Source: Endomicrobium sp. (GTDB taxonomy: Bacteria; Elusimicrobiota; Endomicrobiia; Endomicrobiales; Endomicrobiaceae). From it: 6,235 nt of DNA. Below the pieces are notes generated by a model. The model saw only the letters and a program-made list of their open reading frames with translations. It was not told where the DNA came from and searched no databases. Shown piece after piece: positions 1-4,936 of the stretch. Location of the stretch: positions 1-6,235 of the forward strand of contig JAISKX010000061.1 of assembly GCA_031260765.1 (NCBI GenBank), in the 5' to 3' direction. The position numbers were made by a program, and so were the translations under genes. Numbering within the stretch: position 1 is the first letter of the stretch; each line of letters opens with the position of its first letter.

Positions 1-783
1 GATATTTGTTATCTTATTATTGGGACAAATCAACATCATTCCTTTTTCGCTTCTTGTTATTAAAACTGATTGAGATTTCAATAAGTTTAAGATTTTTTTG
101 CCCAAAACAGCCATATCGGTATCTGTCTTGATATTGAGCGCTCCCATACCCTCTATAGCCTCTTTTGTATTGGGAGTGATTGCTGTGACGCCTTTATATT
201 TTTTGAAATTTTCAACTTTGGGGTCAACAGTTATTGGGATTTTATGTTTTTTGCATAATGGTATGGTTCTTTTTAAAAGAGCGGGGCTTACTATGCCTTT
301 GCCATAATCCGATATTATCACAGCATCTATTTTAGGAATGAGAGACTCTATATTTTTGACTATTTTGTTTTCTGTTTGGGAAGAAAAGTTGCCTTTGATT
401 TCTTTGTCCACACGCACAACTTGCTGGCTTGCGGCTATTATTCTGGTTTTTACTATGGTGGGTCTATTGGAATCGCAGATAATATAGTCTGAATTGATAT
501 GTTTTTCTTTTAAATTTTCCGTCAACAATTCCCCTTCAATATCGTCGCCGATAGCGCCCACTATATATGTTTTGGCATTAAAAGAAGCAAGATTATTTGC
601 AACATTGCCCGCCCCGCCAAGCATTGCCGTTTCTTTTTTAACTTCAACAACAGGAACAGGCGCTTCTGGGGATATGCGGTTGACTGAACCCCAAACAAAC
701 TTGTCAATCATAATATCGCCTATTACAAGCACGGATTGTTTGTTGAATTCTGATATTAAATTGATAAGGTTATTGTTTTTCAT
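1..783 (-). CDS. hldE: D-glycero-beta-D-manno-heptose-7-phosphate kinase (HldE kinase domain / HldA), 3' partial
   Basis: This is a ribokinase-family (PfkB) sugar kinase of the RfaE type. The family phosphorylates heptose 7-phosphate at C1 in the cytoplasm, on the route to ADP-heptose for the LPS inner core. The 261 visible residues are open to the left edge with no stop. Visible motifs are VLVIGDIMIDKF (about residues 18-29), the RfaE signature ISPEAPVPVVEV (37-48), the sugar-binding LGGAGNVANN stretch (55-64), SDYGKG (158-163), VDPK (186-189), TPNTKE (203-208) and TRSEKGM (243-249). The GAGD catalytic motif must lie outside the window. The ATG follows a GGGGGAAG ribosome-binding sequence with close spacing, 12 bp after the hldD stop, so the two genes are probably co-transcribed and functionally linked. 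The missing end decides whether this is a kinase-only protein (HldA) or carries the fused adenylyltransferase domain (HldE), so the symbol is provisional. Confidence 0.9.
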   Translation of the reverse strand, partial: MKNNNLINLISEFNKQSVLVIGDIMIDKFVWGSVNRISPEAPVPVVEVKKETAMLGGAGNVANNLASFNAKTYIVGAIGDDIEGELLTENLKEKHINSDYIICDSNRPTIVKTRIIAASQQVVRVDKEIKGNFSSQTENKIVKNIESLIPKIDAVIISDYGKGIVSPALLKRTIPLCKKHKIPITVDPKVENFKKYKGVTAITPNTKEAIEGMGALNIKTDTDMAVLGKKILNLLKSQSVLITRSEKGMMLICPNNKITNI

Positions 784-795
784 TCTTCCCCCAGC

Positions 796-1758
796 CTATA
801 AATATGATTTTGTTTTTAAATATTCGCAATAATCTTTGACGCTGTCTTCCAATGCCATAAAAGGTTTGTCAAAACCCGCTTTTTTGAGATTGTCCATTTT
901 GGCTTGGGTGAAATATTGATATTTGGGTTTTAAATAATCGGGCATATCAATATATTCTATATTTTCCTTTTTACCTGCTGAGGCAAACATTGCTTTTGCT
1001 ATATCATTCCAATTTCTCGCTTTGCCTGTTCCGAGATTAAAAATGCCTGTCTTTTTGGGATTTTTAAAGAGGAAAAATATTGCCTCTATTACATCTTTTA
1101 TATATACAAAATCCCTCATCTGCCCGCCGTCTTTGTATTCTGATTTATAGGATTTAAACAATTTGAGGAGACCTTTTTGAGAGACTTCATCATAGTTTTT
1201 GCAGATGACGCTCCTCATATCCCCCTTGTGATATTCATTGGGACCGAAAACATTAAAAAACTTAATTCCTGTTGATTTATCAATATGATTATTGTTTAAA
1301 AGCCAAAGGTCAAACATCTGTTTTGAATATCCATACATATTTAAAGGTTTTAAATCATTGAGTTTTGTTCTATCGTCATCATAACCGGCTGAGCCGTCCC
1401 CATAAGTTGCGGCAGATGAGGCGTAAATAAAAGGAATGCCGAGTTCAAAAGCCCATAAAGCGAGGGTTTTTGAGTATTCATAATTGTTTTTTATGTAATA
1501 GTCTGAGTCTGTAAGAATGGTAGAACTGCATGCTCCGAAATGTATAATGCCTTGTGGTTTTGGGATTTGTCTATTGATAACAGCAGCAAGAAAATCGCCT
1601 TTTTGCATATAATCCGAATACTTTTTACCTACTAAATTCTTCCATTTATCCCCGCCATCCAAATTATCCACAACCAAAATATCTTTTATTCCTTCCTGAT
1701 TTAATTTCCACAAAAAGCAACTACCTATAAAACCCGCTCCGCCCGTTAAAATGAACAT
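796..1758 (-). CDS. hldD: ADP-L-glycero-D-manno-heptose 6-epimerase
   Basis: HldD (RfaD) epimerises ADP-D-glycero-D-manno-heptose at C6, giving the ADP-L-glycero form used by heptosyltransferases in LPS core assembly. The protein is a complete 320-residue extended short-chain dehydrogenase, close to the family's usual 310 or so. It starts with a Rossmann TGGAGFIGS (residues 5-13) and an acidic cofactor-binding VVDNL (29-33). It then shows the family-typical SDYMQKGDF (48-56), the SSAATYG strand (114-120), the catalytic YGYSK pair Tyr142/Lys146, FNVFGPNEYHKG (168-179) and MRDFVYIKDV (214-223). The ATG is preceded by an AAGGAGA sequence 7 nt away, and there is a strong promoter 50 bp upstream. 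It is the first gene of a minus-strand unit with the heptose kinase, so both steps are probably made together. It looks intact. Confidence 0.96.
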   Translation of the reverse strand: MFILTGGAGFIGSCFLWKLNQEGIKDILVVDNLDGGDKWKNLVGKKYSDYMQKGDFLAAVINRQIPKPQGIIHFGACSSTILTDSDYYIKNNYEYSKTLALWAFELGIPFIYASSAATYGDGSAGYDDDRTKLNDLKPLNMYGYSKQMFDLWLLNNNHIDKSTGIKFFNVFGPNEYHKGDMRSVICKNYDEVSQKGLLKLFKSYKSEYKDGGQMRDFVYIKDVIEAIFFLFKNPKKTGIFNLGTGKARNWNDIAKAMFASAGKKENIEYIDMPDYLKPKYQYFTQAKMDNLKKAGFDKPFMALEDSVKDYCEYLKTKSYL

Positions 1759-1765
1759 TAATATA

Positions 1766-1772
1766 TCTCCTT
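1766..1772 (-). promoter_or_regulatory. Shine-Dalgarno of hldD
   Basis: On the minus strand this reads AAGGAGA, 7 nt before the hldD ATG. It is a strong site and supports that start. Confidence 0.8.
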
Positions 1773-1807
1773 TTTTCAGATTTCCCCTCTCTCACTTAAC
1801 GGGGGCG

Positions 1808-1836
1808 ATTTTATAAAACTATTCTATTAGTGTCAA
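1808..1836 (-). promoter_or_regulatory. Sigma-70-type promoter for hldD-hldE
   Basis: On the minus strand the -35 is a perfect TTGACA (1836-1831), the spacer is exactly 17 bp, and the -10 is TAAAAT (1813-1808), one base from consensus. Transcription should start near 1801, leaving a leader of about 40 nt that ends in the hldD Shine-Dalgarno. The match suggests strong housekeeping expression. No operator or riboswitch is evident in the short leader. The call rests on pattern only, with no transcript evidence. Confidence 0.8.
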
Positions 1837-1875
1837 TTTAAGCCCGATAAAGCCGTTTTTTACGCTCAATTGACA
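1831..1875. repeat. Inverted repeat formed by back-to-back -35 elements
   Basis: TGTCAATT (1831-1838) and AATTGACA (1868-1875) are perfect 8-bp inverted copies separated by 29 bp. Six of the eight bases in each arm are the -35 hexamers of the two divergent promoters, so most of the symmetry follows from promoter geometry. The interior holds an imperfect direct repeat (AAGCCCGATAAAGCC) that could be a regulator site, but I cannot assign one. Confidence 0.6.
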
Positions 1876-1898
1876 AAGACAGATTATTCGTATATAAT
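1870..1898 (+). promoter_or_regulatory. Consensus sigma-70-type promoter for the rpsP operon
   Basis: TTGACA (1870-1875), a 17-bp spacer and TATAAT (1893-1898) form a perfect six-of-six, six-of-six promoter. Transcription should begin around 1905, giving a leader of about 25 nt with the rpsP Shine-Dalgarno GGAGGTG at 1920-1926. This fits a highly expressed ribosomal operon. It places the operon start directly before rpsP, so no ffh or other gene precedes it in the unit. Confidence 0.88.
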
Positions 1899-1930
1899 CG
1901 CTCTCATTCAAAAATAATTGGAGGTGGAAA

Positions 1931-2179
1931 ATGGCGGTGCGGATTCGTTTACAGAGAATAGGAAAACCTAAGAGACCCTATTATAGAGTAGTTGCTATTG
2001 ACCAAAGAGCGAAAAGAGATGGAAAACCCTTAGAAATCTTGGGACAATATGACCCAATAGCCGTTGATAATAAGTTTCATGCCGATATGGAAAGAGTAAA
2101 TTATTGGCTCTCAACAGGCGCAAAAGCTTCTGAAACTGTTGGTGATTTATTGAAAAAATCACTGGCTGTTAATGAGTAA
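1931..2179 (+). CDS. rpsP: 30S ribosomal protein S16
   Basis: S16 is a small-subunit protein that binds 16S rRNA and helps assemble the 30S body. The 82-residue product has the usual family length and the conserved N-terminal block MAVRIRLQRIGKPKRPYYRV, followed by VAIDQRAKRDG and the LGQYDP turn (residues 37-42). The helix with RVNYWLSTGAKASETV (55-70) closes the fold. The ATG has a near-perfect GGAGGTG ribosome-binding site with normal spacing and lies about 26 nt after the predicted transcription start. It is the first gene of a plus-strand operon containing khpA, rimM, trmD and rplS, a gene order conserved in many bacteria. Nothing unusual was seen. Confidence 0.98.
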   Translation: MAVRIRLQRIGKPKRPYYRVVAIDQRAKRDGKPLEILGQYDPIAVDNKFHADMERVNYWLSTGAKASETVGDLLKKSLAVNE

Positions 2180-2194
2180 TAAATTAGAAAAAGT

Positions 2195-2200
2195 GGAGGT
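2195..2200 (+). promoter_or_regulatory. Shine-Dalgarno fixing the khpA start
   Basis: GGAGGT lies 4 nt before the ATG at 2205. The reading frame stays open back to an ATG at 2172 inside the end of rpsP, but that ATG has no comparable site. The downstream start is therefore preferred. Confidence 0.8.
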
Positions 2201-2204
2201 AATC

Positions 2205-2435
2205 ATGAAAGATCTAGTACTTTACATTGCAAAAGCCTTAGTGGACAATCCTGACCAAGTTGAAGTAAAAGAAATTGCAGGCGAAAAAGCGACTGTGTTG
2301 GAATTGAAAGTAGCAGACGGCGACAGAGGTAAAATTATCGGGAAAGAAGGCAGAATTATTAAAGCTGTCAGAATTATTGTAAATTCTGCATCAGCTAAAC
2401 TTGATAAAAGAGCTACTGTTGAAATTGTAGAATAA
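2205..2435 (+). CDS. khpA: KH-domain RNA-binding protein KhpA (YlqC/UPF0109)
   Basis: This is a single-KH-domain RNA-binding protein that sits between rpsP and rimM in many genomes. In Gram-positive bacteria it partners with KhpB and affects cell elongation and division through RNA binding; its role in this organism is inferred only. The chosen start gives 76 residues, the normal family length, beginning MKDLVLYIAKALVDNPDQVEV. The KH nucleic-acid-binding loop is seen in GKIIGKEGRIIKAVR (residues 42-56), with GKEG as the GxxG turn. A longer version starting at 2172 would add 11 residues and overlap rpsP by 8 bp. It is unlikely because the ATG at 2205 has a strong GGAGGT and matches family N-termini. 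The gap to rpsP is 25 bp, and only 2 bp separate it from the RimM-like gene. Confidence 0.93.
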   Translation: MKDLVLYIAKALVDNPDQVEVKEIAGEKATVLELKVADGDRGKIIGKEGRIIKAVRIIVNSASAKLDKRATVEIVE

Positions 2436-2437
2436 AA

Positions 2438-2737
2438 ATGAATCGAAAGATTAAATGGGAAATCTCCGAGATACTCGGATTTGATGTTTTTAATCAATCA
2501 GGCGAGTGTCTCGGAGTTCTTTATGATGTATTAGCAACAGGAAGTAATGATGTTTGGGTAGTTAGATATTATGATGAAGAAATTTTAATACCAGCCTTAA
2601 AAAACATAATCAAAGATGTGAATTTGGCAGACAAGAAGATTTTGCTCTCATTGCCAAAAGAATATGAAAAAGTGTTTGTAAATACGGCGGCAGATTGTAA
2701 TTTGGAGTATAACGGTTATACTATATATGAAGATTGA
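2438..2737 (+). CDS. rimM: RimM-like PRC-barrel protein lacking the N-terminal domain
   Basis: RimM is a 30S maturation factor: the family has an N-terminal beta-barrel domain and a C-terminal PRC-barrel that binds S19 during assembly of the 30S head. Only the second half is present here, 99 residues against about 165-180 normally. Residues 10-30 correspond to the start of the PRC-barrel (SEILGFDVF, then GECLGVLYDV). TGSNDVWVV (34-42) and EEILIPALKNIIKDVNLADK (48-67) are classic RimM C-terminal motifs, ending in LLSLP. There is no room for the missing domain, since khpA ends 2 bp upstream. No clear Shine-Dalgarno precedes the ATG, so translation may be coupled to khpA. The gene overlaps trmD by 11 bp. 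The operon position supports the rimM assignment. It may be a functional minimal form or a remnant; the reading frame is intact and shows no other decay. Confidence 0.82.
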   Translation: MNRKIKWEISEILGFDVFNQSGECLGVLYDVLATGSNDVWVVRYYDEEILIPALKNIIKDVNLADKKILLSLPKEYEKVFVNTAADCNLEYNGYTIYED

Positions 2738-3143
2738 CATTTTAACCATATTCCCAAAGATGTTTGAGTCCCCTTTTTCAGAAAGCCTTATAAAAAAGGC
2801 TGTGGATAATAAAATAATACAGATTAACCCTATAGATATTCGTTCTTTCTCTAAAGATAAACATAAAAAAGTTGACGACAAACCGTTCGGCGGCGGCGCG
2901 GGTATGGTTTTAAAGCCTGAGCCTATATTTGATGCATTAAAAAGCGTTGGAGTTAGGAAAGCTAATAAAGAATATAAAAACCGCTATAATAAGCCTCTTG
3001 TCATTTATATGTCGCCGCAAGGTAAAACCTTAAACAATAAAATCATCAAAACCCTTATAAAATTTAAACATTTGGTTATTTTATGCGGACATTATGAAGG
3101 CATAGATGAGCGCATTATGAATTTTGTTGATGAAGAAATCTAA
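2727..3143 (+). CDS. trmD: TrmD N-terminal fragment (SAM-binding knot domain, part)
   Basis: These 138 residues hold most of the SPOUT methyltransferase domain of TrmD. Visible motifs are the N-terminal MKIDILTIFPKMF, the substrate-loop VDDKPFGGGAGMVLKPEP (residues 49-66), YMSPQGK (94-100, cofactor-contacting loop) and CGHYEGIDER (120-129, cofactor and knot). The fragment stops at DEEI just before the serine that opens the final cofactor loop, so on its own it should lack a complete knot and binding pocket. The ATG overlaps the end of the RimM-like gene by 11 bp with no close Shine-Dalgarno, suggesting coupled translation. Confidence 0.7.
   Translation: MKIDILTIFPKMFESPFSESLIKKAVDNKIIQINPIDIRSFSKDKHKKVDDKPFGGGAGMVLKPEPIFDALKSVGVRKANKEYKNRYNKPLVIYMSPQGKTLNNKIIKTLIKFKHLVILCGHYEGIDERIMNFVDEEI
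3141..3143 (+). other. In-frame TAA replacing the conserved Ser codon of trmD
   Basis: The codons read GAA ATC TAA ATA GGA GAT, that is E-I-stop-I-G-D, where homologues have E-E-(x)-S-I-G-D. TAA terminates several other genes in this window, so reassignment of the codon is very unlikely. Confidence 0.9.
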
Positions 3144-3146
3144 ATA

Positions 3147-3161
3147 GGAGATTTTGTTTTG
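3147..3161 (+). promoter_or_regulatory. Possible translation restart site inside trmD
   Basis: GGAG (3147-3150) lies 8 nt before an in-frame TTG (3159-3161), good spacing for initiation, and directly follows the premature stop. However, the GGAG is simply the Gly codon plus the next base of the conserved I-G-D sequence, and TTG is the conserved Leu codon. The arrangement may therefore be coincidental. Confidence 0.35.
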
Positions 3162-3449
3162 ACAGGAGGGGAACTTCCTGCTATGGTTTTGATAGATTCT
3201 CTTGCGAGAATGCTGCCGGGCGTTGTAAAAGAGATGGATTCTGTAATAAATGATTCATTTTTCAATGGGATTTTGGATTATCCCAATTATACAAGACCTT
3301 CTGTTTTTAAAGGATTGGCGGTTCCAAAACAACTTTTATCAGGAAATCATAGGAAAATAGAAAATTGGCGTAAAGAGCAAGCATATATAGCAACAAAGAA
3401 AAAAAGACCGGATTTATTGAAACAAAATAAACTCAAATATAAGGAGTAG
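3159..3449 (+). CDS. trmD: TrmD C-terminal fragment (end of knot plus tRNA-binding domain)
   Basis: If translation restarts at TTG, this yields 96 residues beginning [21 protein letters not shown]. This is the last part of the SPOUT fold plus the TrmD C-terminal helical domain. The arginine of the LARMLPG segment and the aspartate of NDSFFNG correspond to the catalytic Arg and Asp of characterised TrmD enzymes. [14 protein letters not shown] and the WR-containing helix are also conserved. The five residues IGDFV between the stop and TTG would be absent from both products. The fragment ends in TAG, within the ribosome-binding region of rplS and 4 bp before its start. Conservation here argues that the lesion is recent, unreal or tolerated. 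Confidence 0.6.
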   Translation: MTGGELPAMVLIDSLARMLPGVVKEMDSVINDSFFNGILDYPNYTRPSVFKGLAVPKQLLSGNHRKIENWRKEQAYIATKKKRPDLLKQNKLKYKE

Positions 3450-3453
3450 GAAA

Positions 3454-3894
3454 ATGGCATTATCATTATTAGAGCAAGTTCAGGCAGGTTACAAGAAAAA
3501 CATAAGCGTGTCTTTTAGACCGGGAGACCAAGTAAAAGTTCATTTTAAAGTAGTGGAAGGCAGTAATGAAAGAATACAGGTTTTTGAAGGCATCGTTTTG
3601 CGCAAAAGAGGAAGCGGGACTTCGGAAACTTTTACTGTCAGAAAAATGTCTTTTGGAGTGGGAGTTGAAAGGATTTTCCCTATACATTCCCCAAGAATTG
3701 AAAAAATTGAGCTTTCGCGCCACGGCAAAGTCCGCAGAGCAAAACTTTATTATCTAAGAGATTTATCAGGCAAAGCGGCGAGAATTACAGAAGATTCAAA
3801 AAGATTTCTCACTGCCGCTCAAAATGAGCAATCTGCAGAACAAGTTCCAGCTCCAGCCATTGCTAAAGCGGCTGAACAACCTCAAGCAAATTAA
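3454..3894 (+). CDS. rplS: 50S ribosomal protein L19 with a C-terminal extension
   Basis: L19 lies at the 30S-50S interface and contributes to an intersubunit bridge. Residues 1-118 or so form a complete L19: the N-terminal helix, [16 protein letters not shown] (21-36), [17 protein letters not shown] (39-55), [19 protein letters not shown] (58-76) and the basic [21 protein letters not shown] region (88-108). About 28 further residues (119-146) are rich in Ala, Gln, Glu and Pro, probably disordered, and absent from the standard protein of about 115 residues. The ATG is set by AAGGAG (3441-3446), which overlaps the end of trmD. Strong translation signals are expected for a ribosomal protein and would let rplS be made well even if ribosomes leave at the trmD stop. 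Confidence 0.97.
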   Translation: MALSLLEQVQAGYKKNISVSFRPGDQVKVHFKVVEGSNERIQVFEGIVLRKRGSGTSETFTVRKMSFGVGVERIFPIHSPRIEKIELSRHGKVRRAKLYYLRDLSGKAARITEDSKRFLTAAQNEQSAEQVPAPAIAKAAEQPQAN

Positions 3895-3902
3895 AAATCT
3901 CA

Positions 3903-4538
3903 TTGAAAACACAAACAGATTTATTTATTTTTGATAAAACATATCGCGATAAATCTTTCCCATTTACAGGCATAGACGAAGCTGGACGAGGACCCTTAGC
4001 GGGTCCCGTCACAGCGGCGGCAGTTATCCTTCCTCAAACTTTCTATCACAAAGACATCAATGATTCAAAAAAATTGTCCCCCAAAAAAAGAGAAGAGCTT
4101 TCTGAAATTATCAAAAAAGAAGCGCTAACTTATGCAATCATATCAATAGACAATACAATAATAGATACAATCAATATCTTGCAGGCAAGCTTGCTTGCTA
4201 TGAAAAAGGCTGTTTTATCTTTAAAAATCAAACCCAAAATCTGCCTAATAGACGGCAATAAAAAAATCCCGGATTTAGAATTTAATCAAGAAACAATAGT
4301 AGGCGGAGACGCCAAAAGCGCAAGCATAGCCGCCGCATCCATACTTGCCAAAGTTGAAAGAGATAAAATTATGATTGATTTTTCAAAGCAATTTGCAAAT
4401 TATAATTTTCAAAAACACAAAGGATATGCCACAAAAGAGCATATAGCAGAAATCAAAAAGCATGGTATCTGCGTTATACACCGCAAGACATTTGCTCCCA
4501 TACCGCAGATTTTAAGCCAACCTCTATTTGAATTTTAA
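3903..4538 (+). CDS. rnhB: Ribonuclease HII
   Basis: RNase HII cuts RNA in RNA-DNA hybrids and nicks 5' of single ribonucleotides misincorporated into DNA, starting ribonucleotide excision repair. The 211-residue protein is complete. FTGIDEAGRGPLAGPV (21-36) supplies catalytic Asp25 and Glu26 plus the GRG substrate-recognition motif. LIDGNK (115-120) gives Asp117, and GGDAKSASIAAASILAKVERD (134-154) gives Asp136. The Tyr of KHKGYATKEH (Tyr175) is the residue that recognises the RNA-DNA junction. The DDxK-type segment is INDSKKL (52-58). The start is a TTG at 3903 with no obvious Shine-Dalgarno; an in-frame TGA at 3873-3875 excludes earlier starts, and no ATG or GTG lies between. It is 8 bp after rplS, so translation is probably coupled. 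rplS-rnhB-yraN is a common arrangement. Confidence 0.95.
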   Translation: MKTQTDLFIFDKTYRDKSFPFTGIDEAGRGPLAGPVTAAAVILPQTFYHKDINDSKKLSPKKREELSEIIKKEALTYAIISIDNTIIDTINILQASLLAMKKAVLSLKIKPKICLIDGNKKIPDLEFNQETIVGGDAKSASIAAASILAKVERDKIMIDFSKQFANYNFQKHKGYATKEHIAEIKKHGICVIHRKTFAPIPQILSQPLFEF

Positions 4539-4549
4539 TTGACCTATTT

Positions 4550-4554
4550 GGAGG
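4550..4554 (+). promoter_or_regulatory. Shine-Dalgarno fixing the yraN start
   Basis: GGAGG lies 5 nt before the ATG at 4560. The frame could also begin at a TTG at 4539, directly after the rnhB stop, but that site has no ribosome-binding sequence and adds residues not typical of the family. Confidence 0.75.
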
Positions 4555-4559
4555 CATTT

Positions 4560-4925
4560 ATGCAAAACAAAAGGGAAATTGGTTTTGAGAAAGAAAAGAA
4601 AGCGGCTCAATTTTTGCAAGAAAATGGATATAAAATCATTACAACAAATTTTGCCGCCAAATGCGGAGAAATAGACATCATTGCCAAAGATAAGGATTGT
4701 TTGGTTTTTGTGGAAGTAAAATATAGAAAGAATACAAATTACGGCAGTCCTGTAGAAGCGGTAACATTTAAAAAGCAGAAAAAAATATCAAAGACGGCAA
4801 TAATATATTTAAGACAAAATAAGGTGAGGACGGATTTTCGCTTTGATATAGTCTCAATTGTCGCAGATAATATAGAAATAATAAAATCCGCATTCAGCAT
4901 GCCTGCTGGAAGATATTATATATAG
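4560..4925 (+). CDS. yraN: UPF0102 (YraN) family endonuclease-like protein
   Basis: This is a small conserved protein with a restriction-endonuclease-like (PD-(D/E)XK) core; its cellular role is not settled. From the ATG at 4560 it has 121 residues, the usual length. An N-terminal helix GFEKEKKAAQFLQENGYKI (8-26) leads into CGEIDIIA (35-42) and LVFVEVKYR (48-56). Glu37, Asp39, Glu52 and Lys54 form the nuclease-like signature. YGSPVEAVTFKKQKKI (61-76) and FRFDIVSI (93-100) complete the family pattern. The second Glu of the usual GxxGExxA start is kept as GFEKEKKA, slightly divergent. It lies 21 bp after rnhB and is the last gene of the operon, meeting the hydrogenase gene tail to tail. Confidence 0.9.
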   Translation: MQNKREIGFEKEKKAAQFLQENGYKIITTNFAAKCGEIDIIAKDKDCLVFVEVKYRKNTNYGSPVEAVTFKKQKKISKTAIIYLRQNKVRTDFRFDIVSIVADNIEIIKSAFSMPAGRYYI

Positions 4926-4936
4926 AAAGCGCTTCT

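Larger units (their letters stand above)
2727..3449 (+). pseudogene. trmD: trmD, tRNA (guanine-N1)-methyltransferase, interrupted by one in-frame TAA
   Basis: Read through the stop at 3141-3143, this is one continuous 240-codon frame matching TrmD from end to end, the normal length. TrmD uses S-adenosylmethionine to make m1G37 in tRNAs, which prevents +1 frameshifting, and it is usually essential. The interrupted codon falls where relatives have serine in the EE(x)SIGDYVLTGGE segment, part of the trefoil-knot cofactor loop. The frame continues as [14 protein letters not shown] with no shift. A single C-to-A change from TCA would produce it. All other hallmark motifs are conserved on both sides. 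The lesion may be a sequencing error, a fresh nonsense mutation, or a tolerated split. The label pseudogene describes the broken frame, not proven loss of function. Confidence 0.8.

Noticed and set aside
98..832. Plus-strand open frames opposite the heptose kinase (98-307 and 494-832)
   Set aside because: They are antisense to a clearly conserved kinase, have no ribosome-binding sites and resemble no known family. They are shadows.
1784..1805. CCCC/GGGG hairpin in the hldD leader
   Set aside because: It is a 4-bp stem with a 13-nt loop, and one arm lies at or before the predicted transcription start. No riboswitch or attenuator pattern was seen.
2172..2204. Upstream ATG that would lengthen KhpA by 11 residues
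   Set aside because: It has no good ribosome-binding sequence and overlaps rpsP. The ATG at 2205 has GGAGGT and gives the family-typical N-terminus.
3141..3143. UAA reassigned to an amino acid (alternative code)
   Set aside because: TAA ends rpsP, khpA, rplS, rnhB and the hydrogenase at sensible family lengths, and TGA ends the RimM-like gene, so the code is standard.
4185..4194. GCAAGCTTGC palindrome inside rnhB
   Set aside because: It is a single 10-bp palindrome within conserved coding sequence with no repeat elsewhere in the window. Chance and codon choice explain it.
4539..4559. TTG start for yraN directly after rnhB
   Set aside because: It lacks a Shine-Dalgarno. The ATG at 4560 has GGAGG and matches the family start.
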